A stretch of DNA of 11,502 bases from Anaerotignum sp. (GCA_020024395.1 JAHHTV010000037.1:1-11502); one strand, 5' to 3'; counted from the stretch's first letter, positions 1 through 6,279 are shown. The notes: generated by a model not told the origin, from the letters alone. Numbers and translations: made by a program.

Positions 1-612
1 CCCCAATACCATCAAATGTTCTTCTTTTGCAAATACATAATCTGCACTTGGCAAAGGTATCAGCTCCTCACCTTGTTTCACAGCCACAATATTCAATTTA
101 TATTTTGCACGAAAATTCACATCAATCACTGTTTTTCCAATCCAAACTGTCAAAGGCTGTATTTCTACAATATAATAATTTTCTGCAAATGGTATCAAAT
201 CAAAAACATTGTCCAAATTGACAGCTATGGCAAGCTGCTCTGCAACATTTTTTTCCGGATAAATCACCTCATCTGCACCAATATGCTTCAAAAATTTTGC
301 TTGTATATCCTCATCTGCTTTGGCAAACACTTTTTTTGCCCCCAATTCTTTCAAAAAACTGGTAATTTGCAAACTATTTTTGAAATTTGTACCCATACAT
401 ACAAAACAAGCATCAAACAAATTGATACCAAATGAACGCAATACGTCCAAATTGGTACAATCCCCAATTCTGGCACTCACACCATAAGAAAGCACATCTT
501 CCACAGCAGAAGCATCTTTATCCACCACCATAATTTCACAATCATTTTCTGCAAGGCATTTACACAAATGATGTCCAAAAGACCCCATGCCCACAATCAT
601 AAAAGATTTCAT
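1..612 (-). CDS. ktrA: KtrA/TrkA-family K+ uptake regulatory subunit (3' end cut by window edge)
   Basis: Cytoplasmic regulatory (RCK) subunit that forms a ring on the KtrB channel and gates K+ uptake in response to bound nucleotides. The 204 codons in the window have no stop, so the C-terminus lies outside; family members are about 220 residues, so only a short piece is missing. Seen directly: an N-terminal Rossmann fold with GMGSFG (residues 8-13), the acidic residue D31 that ends the second strand and would contact the ribose of NAD/ATP, then an RCK_C domain from about residue 140. RCK_C holds V162-I163, R168-A169 and N174-I175, which match the c-di-AMP pocket described for Staphylococcus aureus KtrA. 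The start at 612 puts the usual MKxFxIVGxGxxG at the terminus; an in-frame ATG at 633 is possible, but the purine-rich site AGGTAGGG lies between the two. It follows ktrB by 25 nt and is almost certainly cotranscribed. Confidence 0.9.
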   Translation of the reverse strand, partial: MKSFMIVGMGSFGHHLCKCLAENDCEIMVVDKDASAVEDVLSYGVSARIGDCTNLDVLRSFGINLFDACFVCMGTNFKNSLQITSFLKELGAKKVFAKADEDIQAKFLKHIGADEVIYPEKNVAEQLAIAVNLDNVFDLIPFAENYYIVEIQPLTVWIGKTVIDVNFRAKYKLNIVAVKQGEELIPLPSADYVFAKEEHLMVLG

Positions 613-637
613 ACAATTTTCCCTACCTCTCATTTTA

Positions 638-1966
638 TCATCCAATGGTAATTTTTTCCACAGGCAATGTCACAGGTGGTGTTGCTTTTCTTTCCATCAA
701 TGCCACAGCAAATGAAATACTGCCAACTCTGCCGCAATACATCAAAAATATCAAAATACATTGTGACAATGGCACCAAATCTCTTGTAATCCCTGTTGTA
801 ATCCCAACTGTACCCATTGCAGAAAATGCCTCAAACAAAACATCTGTCATATCAATTTCCTGTACACAGCATATCGCCAAACTCCCCAACAATACAAATG
901 TCAAATTGACAAAAAATACATATATCGCTTTGTGCAATTCTTCTTGTCCCAATCTTCTGCCAAATATATTGGCACCTTTTTCATGACGCACGCCCGCCAG
1001 TGTATACATCAATATGACAATAAATGTTGTCGTTTTGATACCGCCTGCTGTTGAGCCAGGGCTGCCACCAATAAACATCAACAGCATCATCAACAACTTG
1101 CTACCACCTGTCATTGCTGCTGGGTCTACGCTGTTAAAACCTGCGGTTCTTGCTGTACAGGACTGGAACAACGATGTCCATATTTTTTCGCTGGTATTCA
1201 TACCAATACTCAAGTTATTGCGTTCCATCAAAAGCAAAAGCAATCCACCACCAAATGTCAAAACCAAAGACGTGGATAACACAATTTTTGTCTGCAAGCG
1301 ATAATGATGTACACGCAATTTTTTTTGTAATATATCATCCCAAACCAAAAAACCAAGTCCACCTATGGTAATCAATCCCATCAGTGTCATATTGACCAAT
1401 GCATCATCTGCATATGCCACAATGGATTGATAGCCGCCAAACAAATCAAACCCTGCATTACAAAATGCAGATATGGCATGAAACACACTGAAATACAGCC
1501 CTTTTCCCAAACCAAATTGCGGGACAAACCGTATGGCAAGCAATACTGCCCCCAATGTTTCAAAAATCAATGTCCCCCACAATATTTTTCTGGTCAATCT
1601 GATAATACCGCCAATTTGCGTAGAGTTAATGCTTTCCACCATCACTTCTCGATATCTTAAACCAATTCTGCGTCGCATCAAAAGCAAAAAACTCAATGAT
1701 ATTGTCATAAAGCCTAGCCCACCAATTTGTATCAAAATCAATATGACAATTTGTCCAAATATTGTCCAATGTGTACCGGTATCCTGTACCACAAGCCCTG
1801 TCACACAAGAAGCCGACACTGCTGTAAACAACGCCTCCAGTACACTGGTTGTGCCATTTTTGGTGGATATGGGCAAAAGCAAAAGCAATGTTCCCATCAA
1901 TATCACACAAAAATATCCCAATGCAACAATTTGTAAATTTGAAAATTTCATATGAGAACGAATCAT
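638..1966 (-). CDS. ktrB: KtrB/TrkH-family potassium channel subunit
   Basis: Membrane K+ (possibly Na+-coupled) translocating subunit of the Ktr system, 442 residues, the normal KtrB length. The four M1-P-M2 repeats of the superfamily can be read from their pore loops: SASCVTGL (51-58), SAFCNAGF (166-173), SCTARTAGF (269-277) and SAMGTVGIT (382-390). The single filter glycines G57, G172, G276 and G388 are all present. The flexible intramembrane gate loop of the third repeat is GGSPGSTAGG (300-309). GRVG (412-415) near the C-terminus is also typical. The site AAGGAGGA stands 7 nt before the ATG at 1966. The gene starts 16 nt after the HD-domain gene and precedes ktrA, so the order is B then A, the reverse of the Bacillus subtilis ktrAB operon. 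No promoter fits in the 16-nt gap, so transcription probably comes from tdk. Family assignment is firm; ion coupling is not visible. Confidence 0.95.
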   Translation of the reverse strand: MIRSHMKFSNLQIVALGYFCVILMGTLLLLLPISTKNGTTSVLEALFTAVSASCVTGLVVQDTGTHWTIFGQIVILILIQIGGLGFMTISLSFLLLMRRRIGLRYREVMVESINSTQIGGIIRLTRKILWGTLIFETLGAVLLAIRFVPQFGLGKGLYFSVFHAISAFCNAGFDLFGGYQSIVAYADDALVNMTLMGLITIGGLGFLVWDDILQKKLRVHHYRLQTKIVLSTSLVLTFGGGLLLLLMERNNLSIGMNTSEKIWTSLFQSCTARTAGFNSVDPAAMTGGSKLLMMLLMFIGGSPGSTAGGIKTTTFIVILMYTLAGVRHEKGANIFGRRLGQEELHKAIYVFFVNLTFVLLGSLAICCVQEIDMTDVLFEAFSAMGTVGITTGITRDLVPLSQCILIFLMYCGRVGSISFAVALMERKATPPVTLPVEKITIG

Positions 1967-1982
1967 ATTTTCATCCTCCTTA

Positions 1983-2558
1983 TTATTCTTTGGGTGTTTC
2001 TTCTCTTAATTTCTTTTTGGTATCTTCTACCGCAAGCTGTCTTAATTCTGCCAAAAAAGGATGTGCCACCTCTGCTTCTTTTTTGCCATATGTTTGGTTT
2101 AATTCATATTCTAATGGCAACCATGTATCCAAAGGAGACTCATTATGTTGAATAACTGCTTCCAGTTTGTCCAAAGCTTTATATATTTTCGCTTCTTTTG
2201 TTTGTTGTGCTTCCATTTCCAAAAATAACGCTTTCCAATCTTCTCTCAAATTTTCTGGCAATGTGTCCAACAAATCAAATAATACCAATGCTTCTTTTTG
2301 GCTGTCGTCTTCCGTTTTCCAAAAAGCTGGAATATCTCCTGTTATACTTTCCCCCAAATCGTGCAATATACACATTTGCAATATTTTATAAAAATCTACA
2401 TTTTCGATTTCATGTACCAACATCATTGCCATCAACGATACCCGCCAGCTATGTTCTGCAACGCTTTCTGTTCTGCGTTTGCTTGTGGTGCAATGTCTGG
2501 TATTATCTTTGAGTCGTTCTGCAACATGCAAAAAATCCATCATTTGTTTTGCCGTCAT
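1983..2558 (-). CDS. HD-domain 5'-deoxynucleotidase (YfbR/HDDC2-like)
   Basis: Predicted metal-dependent phosphohydrolase of 191 residues that by family would remove the 5' phosphate from deoxynucleoside monophosphates. The HD signature is complete: H36 (in ESVAEHSW), H66-D67 (CILHDLGE), E70, D75 (in TGDIP) and D130 (LDKLEA), in the spacing of YfbR and human HDDC2. The start is set at 2558 rather than the in-frame ATG at 2594: AAAGGAG (2567-2573) stands 8 nt before 2558, and this start overlaps the tdk stop as ATGA, the usual mark of translational coupling. A start at 2594 would add 12 residues read through the tdk coding region. Its job beside thymidine kinase may be in dNMP balance or the deoxycytidine route to dTMP. 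Substrate range cannot be read from sequence; a general HD phosphatase remains possible. Confidence 0.87.
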   Translation of the reverse strand: MTAKQMMDFLHVAERLKDNTRHCTTSKRRTESVAEHSWRVSLMAMMLVHEIENVDFYKILQMCILHDLGESITGDIPAFWKTEDDSQKEALVLFDLLDTLPENLREDWKALFLEMEAQQTKEAKIYKALDKLEAVIQHNESPLDTWLPLEYELNQTYGKKEAEVAHPFLAELRQLAVEDTKKKLREETPKE

Positions 2559-2573
2559 GTGGCTTGCTCCTTT
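2555..2573 (-). promoter_or_regulatory. tdk stop / HD-gene start overlap with internal ribosome site
   Basis: On the - strand the tdk stop and the next start share bases as ATGA (2555-2558), and the ribosome site AAAGGAG (2567-2573) lies within the last tdk codons. This decides the start of the downstream gene and implies coupled translation of the kinase and the nucleotidase. Confidence 0.8.
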
Positions 2574-3142
2574 CTGAGGGCTTTTTTCCAGCATTTATAA
2601 CACATTGGCTCATAACTTTCATTGCCACCCAAAAAAATCTGTTCCCCATCTACAATGACATTGCCATTTTGTTCTATTCTTGCATTGACAATGGCTTTAT
2701 TGCCACAACTGCAAACGGTTTTCAATTCTGAAATGGAGTCTGCCAGTTCAAAAAGGCGAATACTGCCTGAAAACAACTTTGTCCGAAAATCTGTACGCAA
2801 TCCATAACAAAACACAGGTACATTATATGTATCCACAATATCACGCAACTGTTCAATTTGCGCCATTGTAAAAAATTGTGCCTCATCTGCAATAATCACA
2901 TCATAAAATTCTCGTTCTCTTTGCTGAAATGCCTCAAAAATGTTCATATCCTCGGAAATCGCTTCCGCAGACGCTGTCAAACCGATACGGCTTTTGACCA
3001 CCGCAACACCATCTCGTGTATCTAATGCTGGTTTTAACAACCACACACGCATACCTTTTTCTTCATAATTAAATTTCGTAATCAATGCTTGTGCAGATTT
3101 AGAACTGCCCATCGCACCATAACGAAAATATAACTTTGCCAT
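2555..3142 (-). CDS. tdk: Thymidine kinase (type II)
   Basis: Phosphorylates thymidine or deoxyuridine with ATP to dTMP or dUMP in pyrimidine salvage (cytoplasm). The 195 residues match the compact tetrameric bacterial/TK1 family. Visible motifs: P-loop GAMGSSKS (9-16); DEAQF (86-90) with E87 as the likely catalytic base; YGLRTDF (113-119), the nucleoside-side segment; a lasso region; and the structural zinc site from C144, C146, C181 and C184. The start at 3142 gives the usual MAKLYFRYG terminus and has AGAGGTG 8 nt upstream. A further in-frame ATG at 3178 has no ribosome site and lies inside a likely -10 box, so it is rejected. First gene of the operon; its stop TGA shares two bases with the ATG of the HD-domain gene. 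Confidence 0.96.
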   Translation of the reverse strand: MAKLYFRYGAMGSSKSAQALITKFNYEEKGMRVWLLKPALDTRDGVAVVKSRIGLTASAEAISEDMNIFEAFQQREREFYDVIIADEAQFFTMAQIEQLRDIVDTYNVPVFCYGLRTDFRTKLFSGSIRLFELADSISELKTVCSCGNKAIVNARIEQNGNVIVDGEQIFLGGNESYEPMCYKCWKKALRKEQAT

Positions 3143-3173
3143 ACAAAAAACACCTCTTTTCTCAGATACCGTT

Positions 3174-3182
3174 ATCATAACA
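3174..3182 (-). promoter_or_regulatory. Putative extended -10 promoter for tdk operon
   Basis: On the - strand TG-T-TATGAT lies 32 nt ahead of the tdk start, a good extended -10 box. No convincing -35 stands 17 nt upstream (TCGTCA). A competing choice is TTGTTT with a 16-nt spacer to TATATT about ten bases further upstream. One of these probably drives tdk, the HD gene, ktrB and ktrA. Inferred from sequence only. Confidence 0.4.
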
Positions 3183-3219
3183 CAAAATATACTTTCTGAC
3201 GAGCCAAAAACAATATCTG

Positions 3220-3249
3220 TTTACAACCATTTCCCATTTGTGATACACT
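3220..3249 (+). promoter_or_regulatory. Putative sigma-A promoter of zinc-ribbon gene
   Basis: TTTACA (3220-3225), an 18-nt spacer and TACACT (3244-3249) preceded by TGA, an extended -10. It lies 31 nt before the + strand start at 3280 and is back-to-back with the tdk promoter in a 137-nt divergent region. Confidence 0.5.
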
Positions 3250-3279
3250 GAAAAAAACAAGAAAGGAAGCGAATACCAA

Positions 3280-3495
3280 ATGAAATGCCCCTATTGTAAT
3301 ACAGAAATGATGACAGGTGTTTTGAAATCTGGTCGTTATATACAATTCCAAGAAATCGAAAATGGTAAGAAAAAAGAGGAATATTTGGTTGCAAAAAGTT
3401 ATATGAGTGGTGCAAAAATGGAGGGGGGTCTTTGTCCACAATGCAAAAAAATCATTGTAGATATTGCCCTTTTGGAACAACCCCCCACAAGATAA
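3280..3495 (+). CDS. Small zinc-ribbon protein (PF20097/DUF6487-like)
   Basis: A 71-residue protein with CPYC at 3-6 and CPQC at 52-55, four cysteines that would hold one zinc ion. About 45 polar residues with a Lys/Glu-rich stretch (residues 30-35) lie between them. It resembles the small CPYC...CPxCxKIIxD proteins common in Firmicutes whose function is not known; no enzymatic residues are visible. Purine-rich GGAAG stands about 10 nt before the ATG. It is alone in its transcription unit, between a promoter at 3220-3249 and a terminator at 3524-3559. Oddities are a run of six G (3423-3428) and a run of six C (3481-3486) in an AT-rich gene. It is judged real rather than the overlapping opposite-strand frame because of the paired CxxC motifs, promoter, ribosome site and terminator. 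Confidence 0.8.
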   Translation: MKCPYCNTEMMTGVLKSGRYIQFQEIENGKKKEEYLVAKSYMSGAKMEGGLCPQCKKIIVDIALLEQPPTR

Positions 3496-3520
3496 TTCTT
3501 CATATCATGACAGTACATTC

Positions 3521-3559
3521 AAAAAAGGAGAATACACAAAAATTTATGTATTCTCCTTT
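3521..3559. terminator. Bidirectional intrinsic terminator
   Basis: Perfect 13-bp inverted repeat (AAAGGAGAATACA at 3524-3536, its complement at 3547-3559) with a 10-nt loop. On the - strand the stem runs into TTTTTT, so it ends the GntR-ABC-permease operon efficiently. On the + strand it lies 28 nt after the zinc-ribbon stop, but only three T are present, so + strand termination would be weaker. Confidence 0.85.
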
Positions 3560-3568
3560 CTAATTTCA

Positions 3569-4387
3569 TCATTGTAATGATGTATATTTTTTTGTAATAT
3601 AAATTGTTGCACTTGTATATAACGCTGTAAACATGATACCCAGTACAATCCCCCATATTTCCACTTCTTGGAAAGCATTATATAACTGCATTGCACTAAC
3701 CGCATCATCTGACACTATGATATACTGATATCCTTGATTAAACAAAAATAGAATATCTAATATTTTATCTTCTATATAAGTCAATACAAAAAACAACACC
3801 AATGCAATGATACGATTTCCTTTTCGGAAACATGGTAAATATGCAATACAAATGGAAAAATAAATCATTGCTACCATTTCCAATATACATATCAAACAAA
3901 ATCCTATAAATAATAATATACTTGACAGTATCTCCCATTGCGAAAACATTGTTCTAATCAATTTCCAAGTTGTCATAATGCCTGCCTCTGGGTCAACAGA
4001 ACTATACAACATACTAAAACAAAGCAACCCACACATGATAAAAGCACCAATACCCCAAATCATTGCCGCAGTCATTTTGCCCAATACCAACTGTGTAGAA
4101 GATACGGGTAATGTAAATGTCAAATACCCTTCTCTCCCATACATACTGCGGTCATATCGTATTGCTGTGTCAATGCTGTACATCAAAACCAATACCGCAA
4201 CAGAAATACTGCTTGCTATAATAAAAAACATCCATGTAGCAACCACAAAATTATCTGTTACCCTTTCATACAAAGCCATTTTGCCATTGAATATGGTTGC
4301 AATACAAAACAAAAATGCAATGCCAAAACACACCAAATACAAAGCAGCACTTGTGCGTAATTCATGCTTGATAACTTTTCCAAACAT
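3569..4387 (-). CDS. ABC-2-type transporter permease
   Basis: Membrane subunit of an ABC exporter, 272 residues. Hydrophobic segments lie at about 14-33, 49-71, 104-126, 154-180, 191-208 and 244-265, the six-helix ABC-2 plan. The cytoplasmic stretch YGREGYLTFTLPVS (83-96) between helices 2 and 3 is typical of permeases encoded next to YtrA-type GntR regulators and probably contacts the ATPase. Its ATG shares one base with the ATPase stop (TAATG), and GGGAGGTG (4397-4403, read on the - strand) stands 9 nt upstream inside the ATPase gene, so the two are translationally coupled. The substrate cannot be read; relatives are linked to envelope stress or peptide antibiotic efflux, but that is inference. 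Confidence 0.87.
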   Translation of the reverse strand: MFGKVIKHELRTSAALYLVCFGIAFLFCIATIFNGKMALYERVTDNFVVATWMFFIIASSISVAVLVLMYSIDTAIRYDRSMYGREGYLTFTLPVSSTQLVLGKMTAAMIWGIGAFIMCGLLCFSMLYSSVDPEAGIMTTWKLIRTMFSQWEILSSILLFIGFCLICILEMVAMIYFSICIAYLPCFRKGNRIIALVLFFVLTYIEDKILDILFLFNQGYQYIIVSDDAVSAMQLYNAFQEVEIWGIVLGIMFTALYTSATIYITKKYTSLQ

Positions 4388-5079
4388 TAGCGATACACCT
4401 CCCGAAAATATTGGTCCATAGACATACCTGTTTCTGCACGCAATATATCCACCTGTTCATTGATAAACACTCTGCCTTGTTTCAAAAACACCACTCTGTC
4501 AAATATCTGTTCTGTATCATGCACCAAATGGGTAGACAATAACACAGAGCTGTCTTCTGTATATTGGTTTAATATAGTTGTAAGTATATAATCTCTGGTA
4601 GAGGGGTCAATGCCTCCCATTGGCTCATCTAACACAAAAAGACGTGCTTTTCTGCTCATTACAAATATCAACTGCAATTTTTCTTGCATACCTTTTGACA
4701 TACTACCAATTTTTTGTTTTGCATCTAACTGCAAGTCAATCGCCATTTCCAGTGCTTTTTTTTCGTCAAAATCTTTATAAAAATCCCGAAATACACCAAT
4801 GGCACTGCGTATATTTTCACTTTTGCGAAAATATGTCTGGTCAGGCAGATAAGAAACCAATGATTTTGTTTGTATGCCAATGGGATTGCCATCTACCAAT
4901 ATACTACCTTCATAATTGGATATCAAACCGCATATCATTTTCATCAATGTGGTTTTGCCAACACCATTTGGCCCTAATAGACCAATGATTTCTCCTTCTT
5001 CTAATGTCAAATTCAGTCCTGCCAATGTCATTTTATTTCCATACCGATGTTCCAACTGTTTGATTTCCAATAAACTCAT
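4387..5079 (-). CDS. ABC transporter ATP-binding protein
   Basis: ATPase subunit of the exporter, 230 residues. It carries Walker A GPNGVGKT (36-43), a Q-loop around Q81, the signature SMSKGMQ (126-132, a variant of LSGGQ), Walker B LFVLDEP (147-153) and the switch H184 in STHL. The start at 5079 (MSLLEIKQLEH) is chosen because AAAGGAG (5089-5095) is 9 nt upstream; the ATG at 5085 is only 3 nt from that site. A longer frame to 5190 exists but would lie inside the GntR gene and has no ribosome site. The first 47 nt overlap the end of the GntR gene in another frame. Middle gene of the GntR-ATPase-permease operon; it pairs with the permease that follows. Confidence 0.92.
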   Translation of the reverse strand: MSLLEIKQLEHRYGNKMTLAGLNLTLEEGEIIGLLGPNGVGKTTLMKMICGLISNYEGSILVDGNPIGIQTKSLVSYLPDQTYFRKSENIRSAIGVFRDFYKDFDEKKALEMAIDLQLDAKQKIGSMSKGMQEKLQLIFVMSRKARLFVLDEPMGGIDPSTRDYILTTILNQYTEDSSVLLSTHLVHDTEQIFDRVVFLKQGRVFINEQVDILRAETGMSMDQYFREVYR

Positions 5080-5446
5080 GGTCATTTTCTCCTTTCTGTT
5101 GCAATGCTTGCAAATACAATATAATTTCTTCTTGTGTAAAACCGATTTTTTGCATATACGCCAAATATTTTTCTGTCTCTTCTTTTGCAAACAGTGCTTT
5201 TTTCTGTGAAAGCAATTCTGTTTGTTCTGTCAAAAACCGTCCATTTGTGCGTTCTGTATACACCAAACCTTCTCGTTCCATTTCTGTCATTGCACGCTGC
5301 ATGGTATTGGGATTGACACCAAATTGTGTTGCCAATTCTCTGACAGATGGCAATTTATCTCCTGGCTTTATCACACCAGATAAAATACGCAATGTCATTT
5401 CTTTTATAATTTGTAAATAAATAGGCGAATTATTATCAAACTGCAT
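5033..5446 (-). CDS. GntR-family transcriptional regulator, YtrA subfamily
   Basis: DNA-binding regulator of 137 residues. The winged helix spans about 6-74: IYLQI start, KPGDKLPSVRELA (28-40), NPNTMQRAMTEMEREGL (45-61, recognition helix) and a wing ending GRF. The short helical C-terminal part of about 60 residues, without an FCD or UTRA effector domain, is the YtrA pattern. Such proteins usually repress their own ABC-transporter operon, and the operator-like inverted repeat at 5466-5487 fits this. The ATG at 5446 has a near-perfect site, AGGAGGTGAT (5450-5459). The last 15 codons overlap the ATPase gene. The inducing signal is unknown; in B. subtilis and streptococcal relatives it is cell-wall-active peptides or antibiotics. 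Confidence 0.92.
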   Translation of the reverse strand: MQFDNNSPIYLQIIKEMTLRILSGVIKPGDKLPSVRELATQFGVNPNTMQRAMTEMEREGLVYTERTNGRFLTEQTELLSQKKALFAKEETEKYLAYMQKIGFTQEEIILYLQALQQKGENDHEFIGNQTVGTSVWK

Positions 5447-5465
5447 GGTATCACCTCCTGTATGA

Positions 5466-5487
5466 TTGTATTAAGTTATTAGTACAA
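5466..5487. promoter_or_regulatory. Putative operator of the YtrA-type regulator
   Basis: Inverted repeat with arms TTGTATTAA and TTAGTACAA around GTTA; eight of nine positions are complementary. It has the TGTAnTA...TAnTACA form known for YtrA-subfamily sites. It overlaps the -10 box by four bases and covers the predicted start of transcription, so binding would block the promoter. Confidence 0.65.
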
Positions 5488-5512
5488 TAATACAGCGTAT
5501 CGTTTTTGTCAA
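5484..5512 (-). promoter_or_regulatory. Sigma-A promoter of the GntR-ABC operon
   Basis: On the - strand, a perfect -35 TTGACA (5507-5512), a 17-nt spacer and -10 TATTGT (5484-5489). Transcription would begin near 5477, leaving a leader of about 30 nt before the regulator start. Confidence 0.75.
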
Positions 5513-5517
5513 TACAC

Positions 5518-5537
5518 TTAAACAATTCTTAAACAAT
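5518..5537 (+). repeat. 9-bp direct repeat, 11-bp period
   Basis: TTAAACAAT occurs at 5518-5526 and 5529-5537, one helical turn apart and just upstream of the -35 box of the GntR operon, in the 213-nt region between the divergent regulators. It could be a binding site or chance in AT-rich DNA. Confidence 0.4.
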
Positions 5538-5625
5538 CTAAAAGAAATCTTTATTTTTCAACATTCGCAACCATCAGTTGACAAAGTTCTATGTAGAAAT
5601 GGTGGTAATGCAACCGATTTTTGGG

Positions 5626-5631
5626 TATGAT
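5626..5631 (+). promoter_or_regulatory. Possible -10 box for XRE membrane regulator
   Basis: TATGAT stands 28 nt before the start at 5660 but has a poor -35 (TGGTAA at 17 nt). A TTGACA at 5578-5583 is too far upstream to pair with it. The true promoter of this gene is uncertain. Confidence 0.25.
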
Positions 5632-5659
5632 AAGTACAAAAGAAAGGAGTTTTATTTTT

Positions 5660-6265
5660 ATGAATATGGCACAAAGAATTCAAAAATTACGAAAAGAAAA
5701 AGGGATTTCACAAGAAGAACTTGCAAATGCCCTGAACATTTCCAGACAAGCCGTTTCCAAATGGGAAGGACAACAAAGCGTACCAGATTTGGACAACATC
5801 ATTGCATTGAGTATTTATTTTGATGTGACAACAGATTATATTTTGAAAGGCACACAAACACAGCCAAACCCCAAAAATCATATCATTATCAGCAAAACAT
5901 TATACATGGTTTCAGCTGCGTTGCTATTGATTGGATTGTTATTTACCATATTTGATTGGTATGAACATGTATCTATGTATTCCATTTGGATTGGGCTTGT
6001 GATACAGATTTGTGGTGGTATTTGTTATGGCGTTTCCACTTTCGTTTCTACTGCAAAAGCACACTTTCTTGTAAAATGGTGTAATGCAACTTGTGCATTG
6101 TTTATACCACTTGCTTTTTTGATACATTTTGGTTTTCGGTTGCTTTTTTCGTCCTATTCCCAACTTTTATTTGATTTGGTGTTTTTTCCACTTTATATTG
6201 TATTGTCGATTGGTCTATATTATTTTTTGAAAAAAAGAAACACAAAAAAAGCCTATATCAAATGA
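5660..6265 (+). CDS. XRE-family helix-turn-helix protein with four membrane segments
   Basis: Likely membrane-bound transcriptional regulator, 201 residues. An N-terminal Cro/C1-type domain (5-61) holds GISQEELANALNISRQAVSKWE, with the recognition helix SRQAVSKW (28-35) and the usual VPDLDNIIALS and DYILKG closing segments. A short linker leads to hydrophobic segments at about 79-100, 107-129, 139-159 and 168-190, ending with a basic tail (KKRNTKKAYIK) that should stay in the cytoplasm. The start at 5660 is set by AAAGGAG (5643-5649), 10 nt upstream; a frame opening at 5621 would place this site inside the gene. It is divergent from the GntR-ABC operon. Similar HTH plus integral-membrane proteins are common in clostridia and mostly unstudied. 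The target genes and the signal are unknown. Confidence 0.85.
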   Translation: MNMAQRIQKLRKEKGISQEELANALNISRQAVSKWEGQQSVPDLDNIIALSIYFDVTTDYILKGTQTQPNPKNHIIISKTLYMVSAALLLIGLLFTIFDWYEHVSMYSIWIGLVIQICGGICYGVSTFVSTAKAHFLVKWCNATCALFIPLAFLIHFGFRLLFSSYSQLLFDLVFFPLYIVLSIGLYYFLKKRNTKKAYIK

Positions 6266-6279
6266 TATAGGCTTTTTTT
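6244..6279. terminator. Symmetric bidirectional terminator shared by converging genes
   Basis: The stem GCCTATATC (6251-6259) pairs with 6264-6272 around a 4-nt loop, flanked by seven A on the left and seven T on the right. It therefore works in both directions. The stop of the XRE gene (6263-6265) lies inside the hairpin, and the aldo/keto reductase stop (6279-6281) touches its other edge. Confidence 0.9.

Noticed and set aside
16..435. Open frame of 139 codons on the + strand
   Set aside because: It lies antisense to ktrA, has a low-complexity Phe/Cys/His/Asn-rich translation and no ribosome site. It is a shadow of the real gene.
3175..3480. Open frame of 101 codons on the - strand opposite the zinc-ribbon gene
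   Set aside because: The + strand frame has paired CxxC motifs, a promoter, a ribosome site and a terminator. The opposite frame is Phe-rich and would run through the tdk promoter.
5080..5190. N-terminal extension of the ABC ATPase (37 extra residues)
   Set aside because: The extension is Lys/Cys-rich, matches no ABC domain, lies inside the GntR gene and has no ribosome site, whereas AAAGGAG supports the start at 5079.
5578..5583. TTGACA upstream of the XRE gene as a -35 box
   Set aside because: No acceptable -10 lies 16-19 nt downstream, and the only good -10-like hexamer is 42 nt away.
5447..5659. Possible riboswitch or small RNA in the longest intergenic stretch
   Set aside because: Apart from the operator, promoter and direct repeat, no conserved riboswitch core, T-box or terminator/antiterminator pair is visible.
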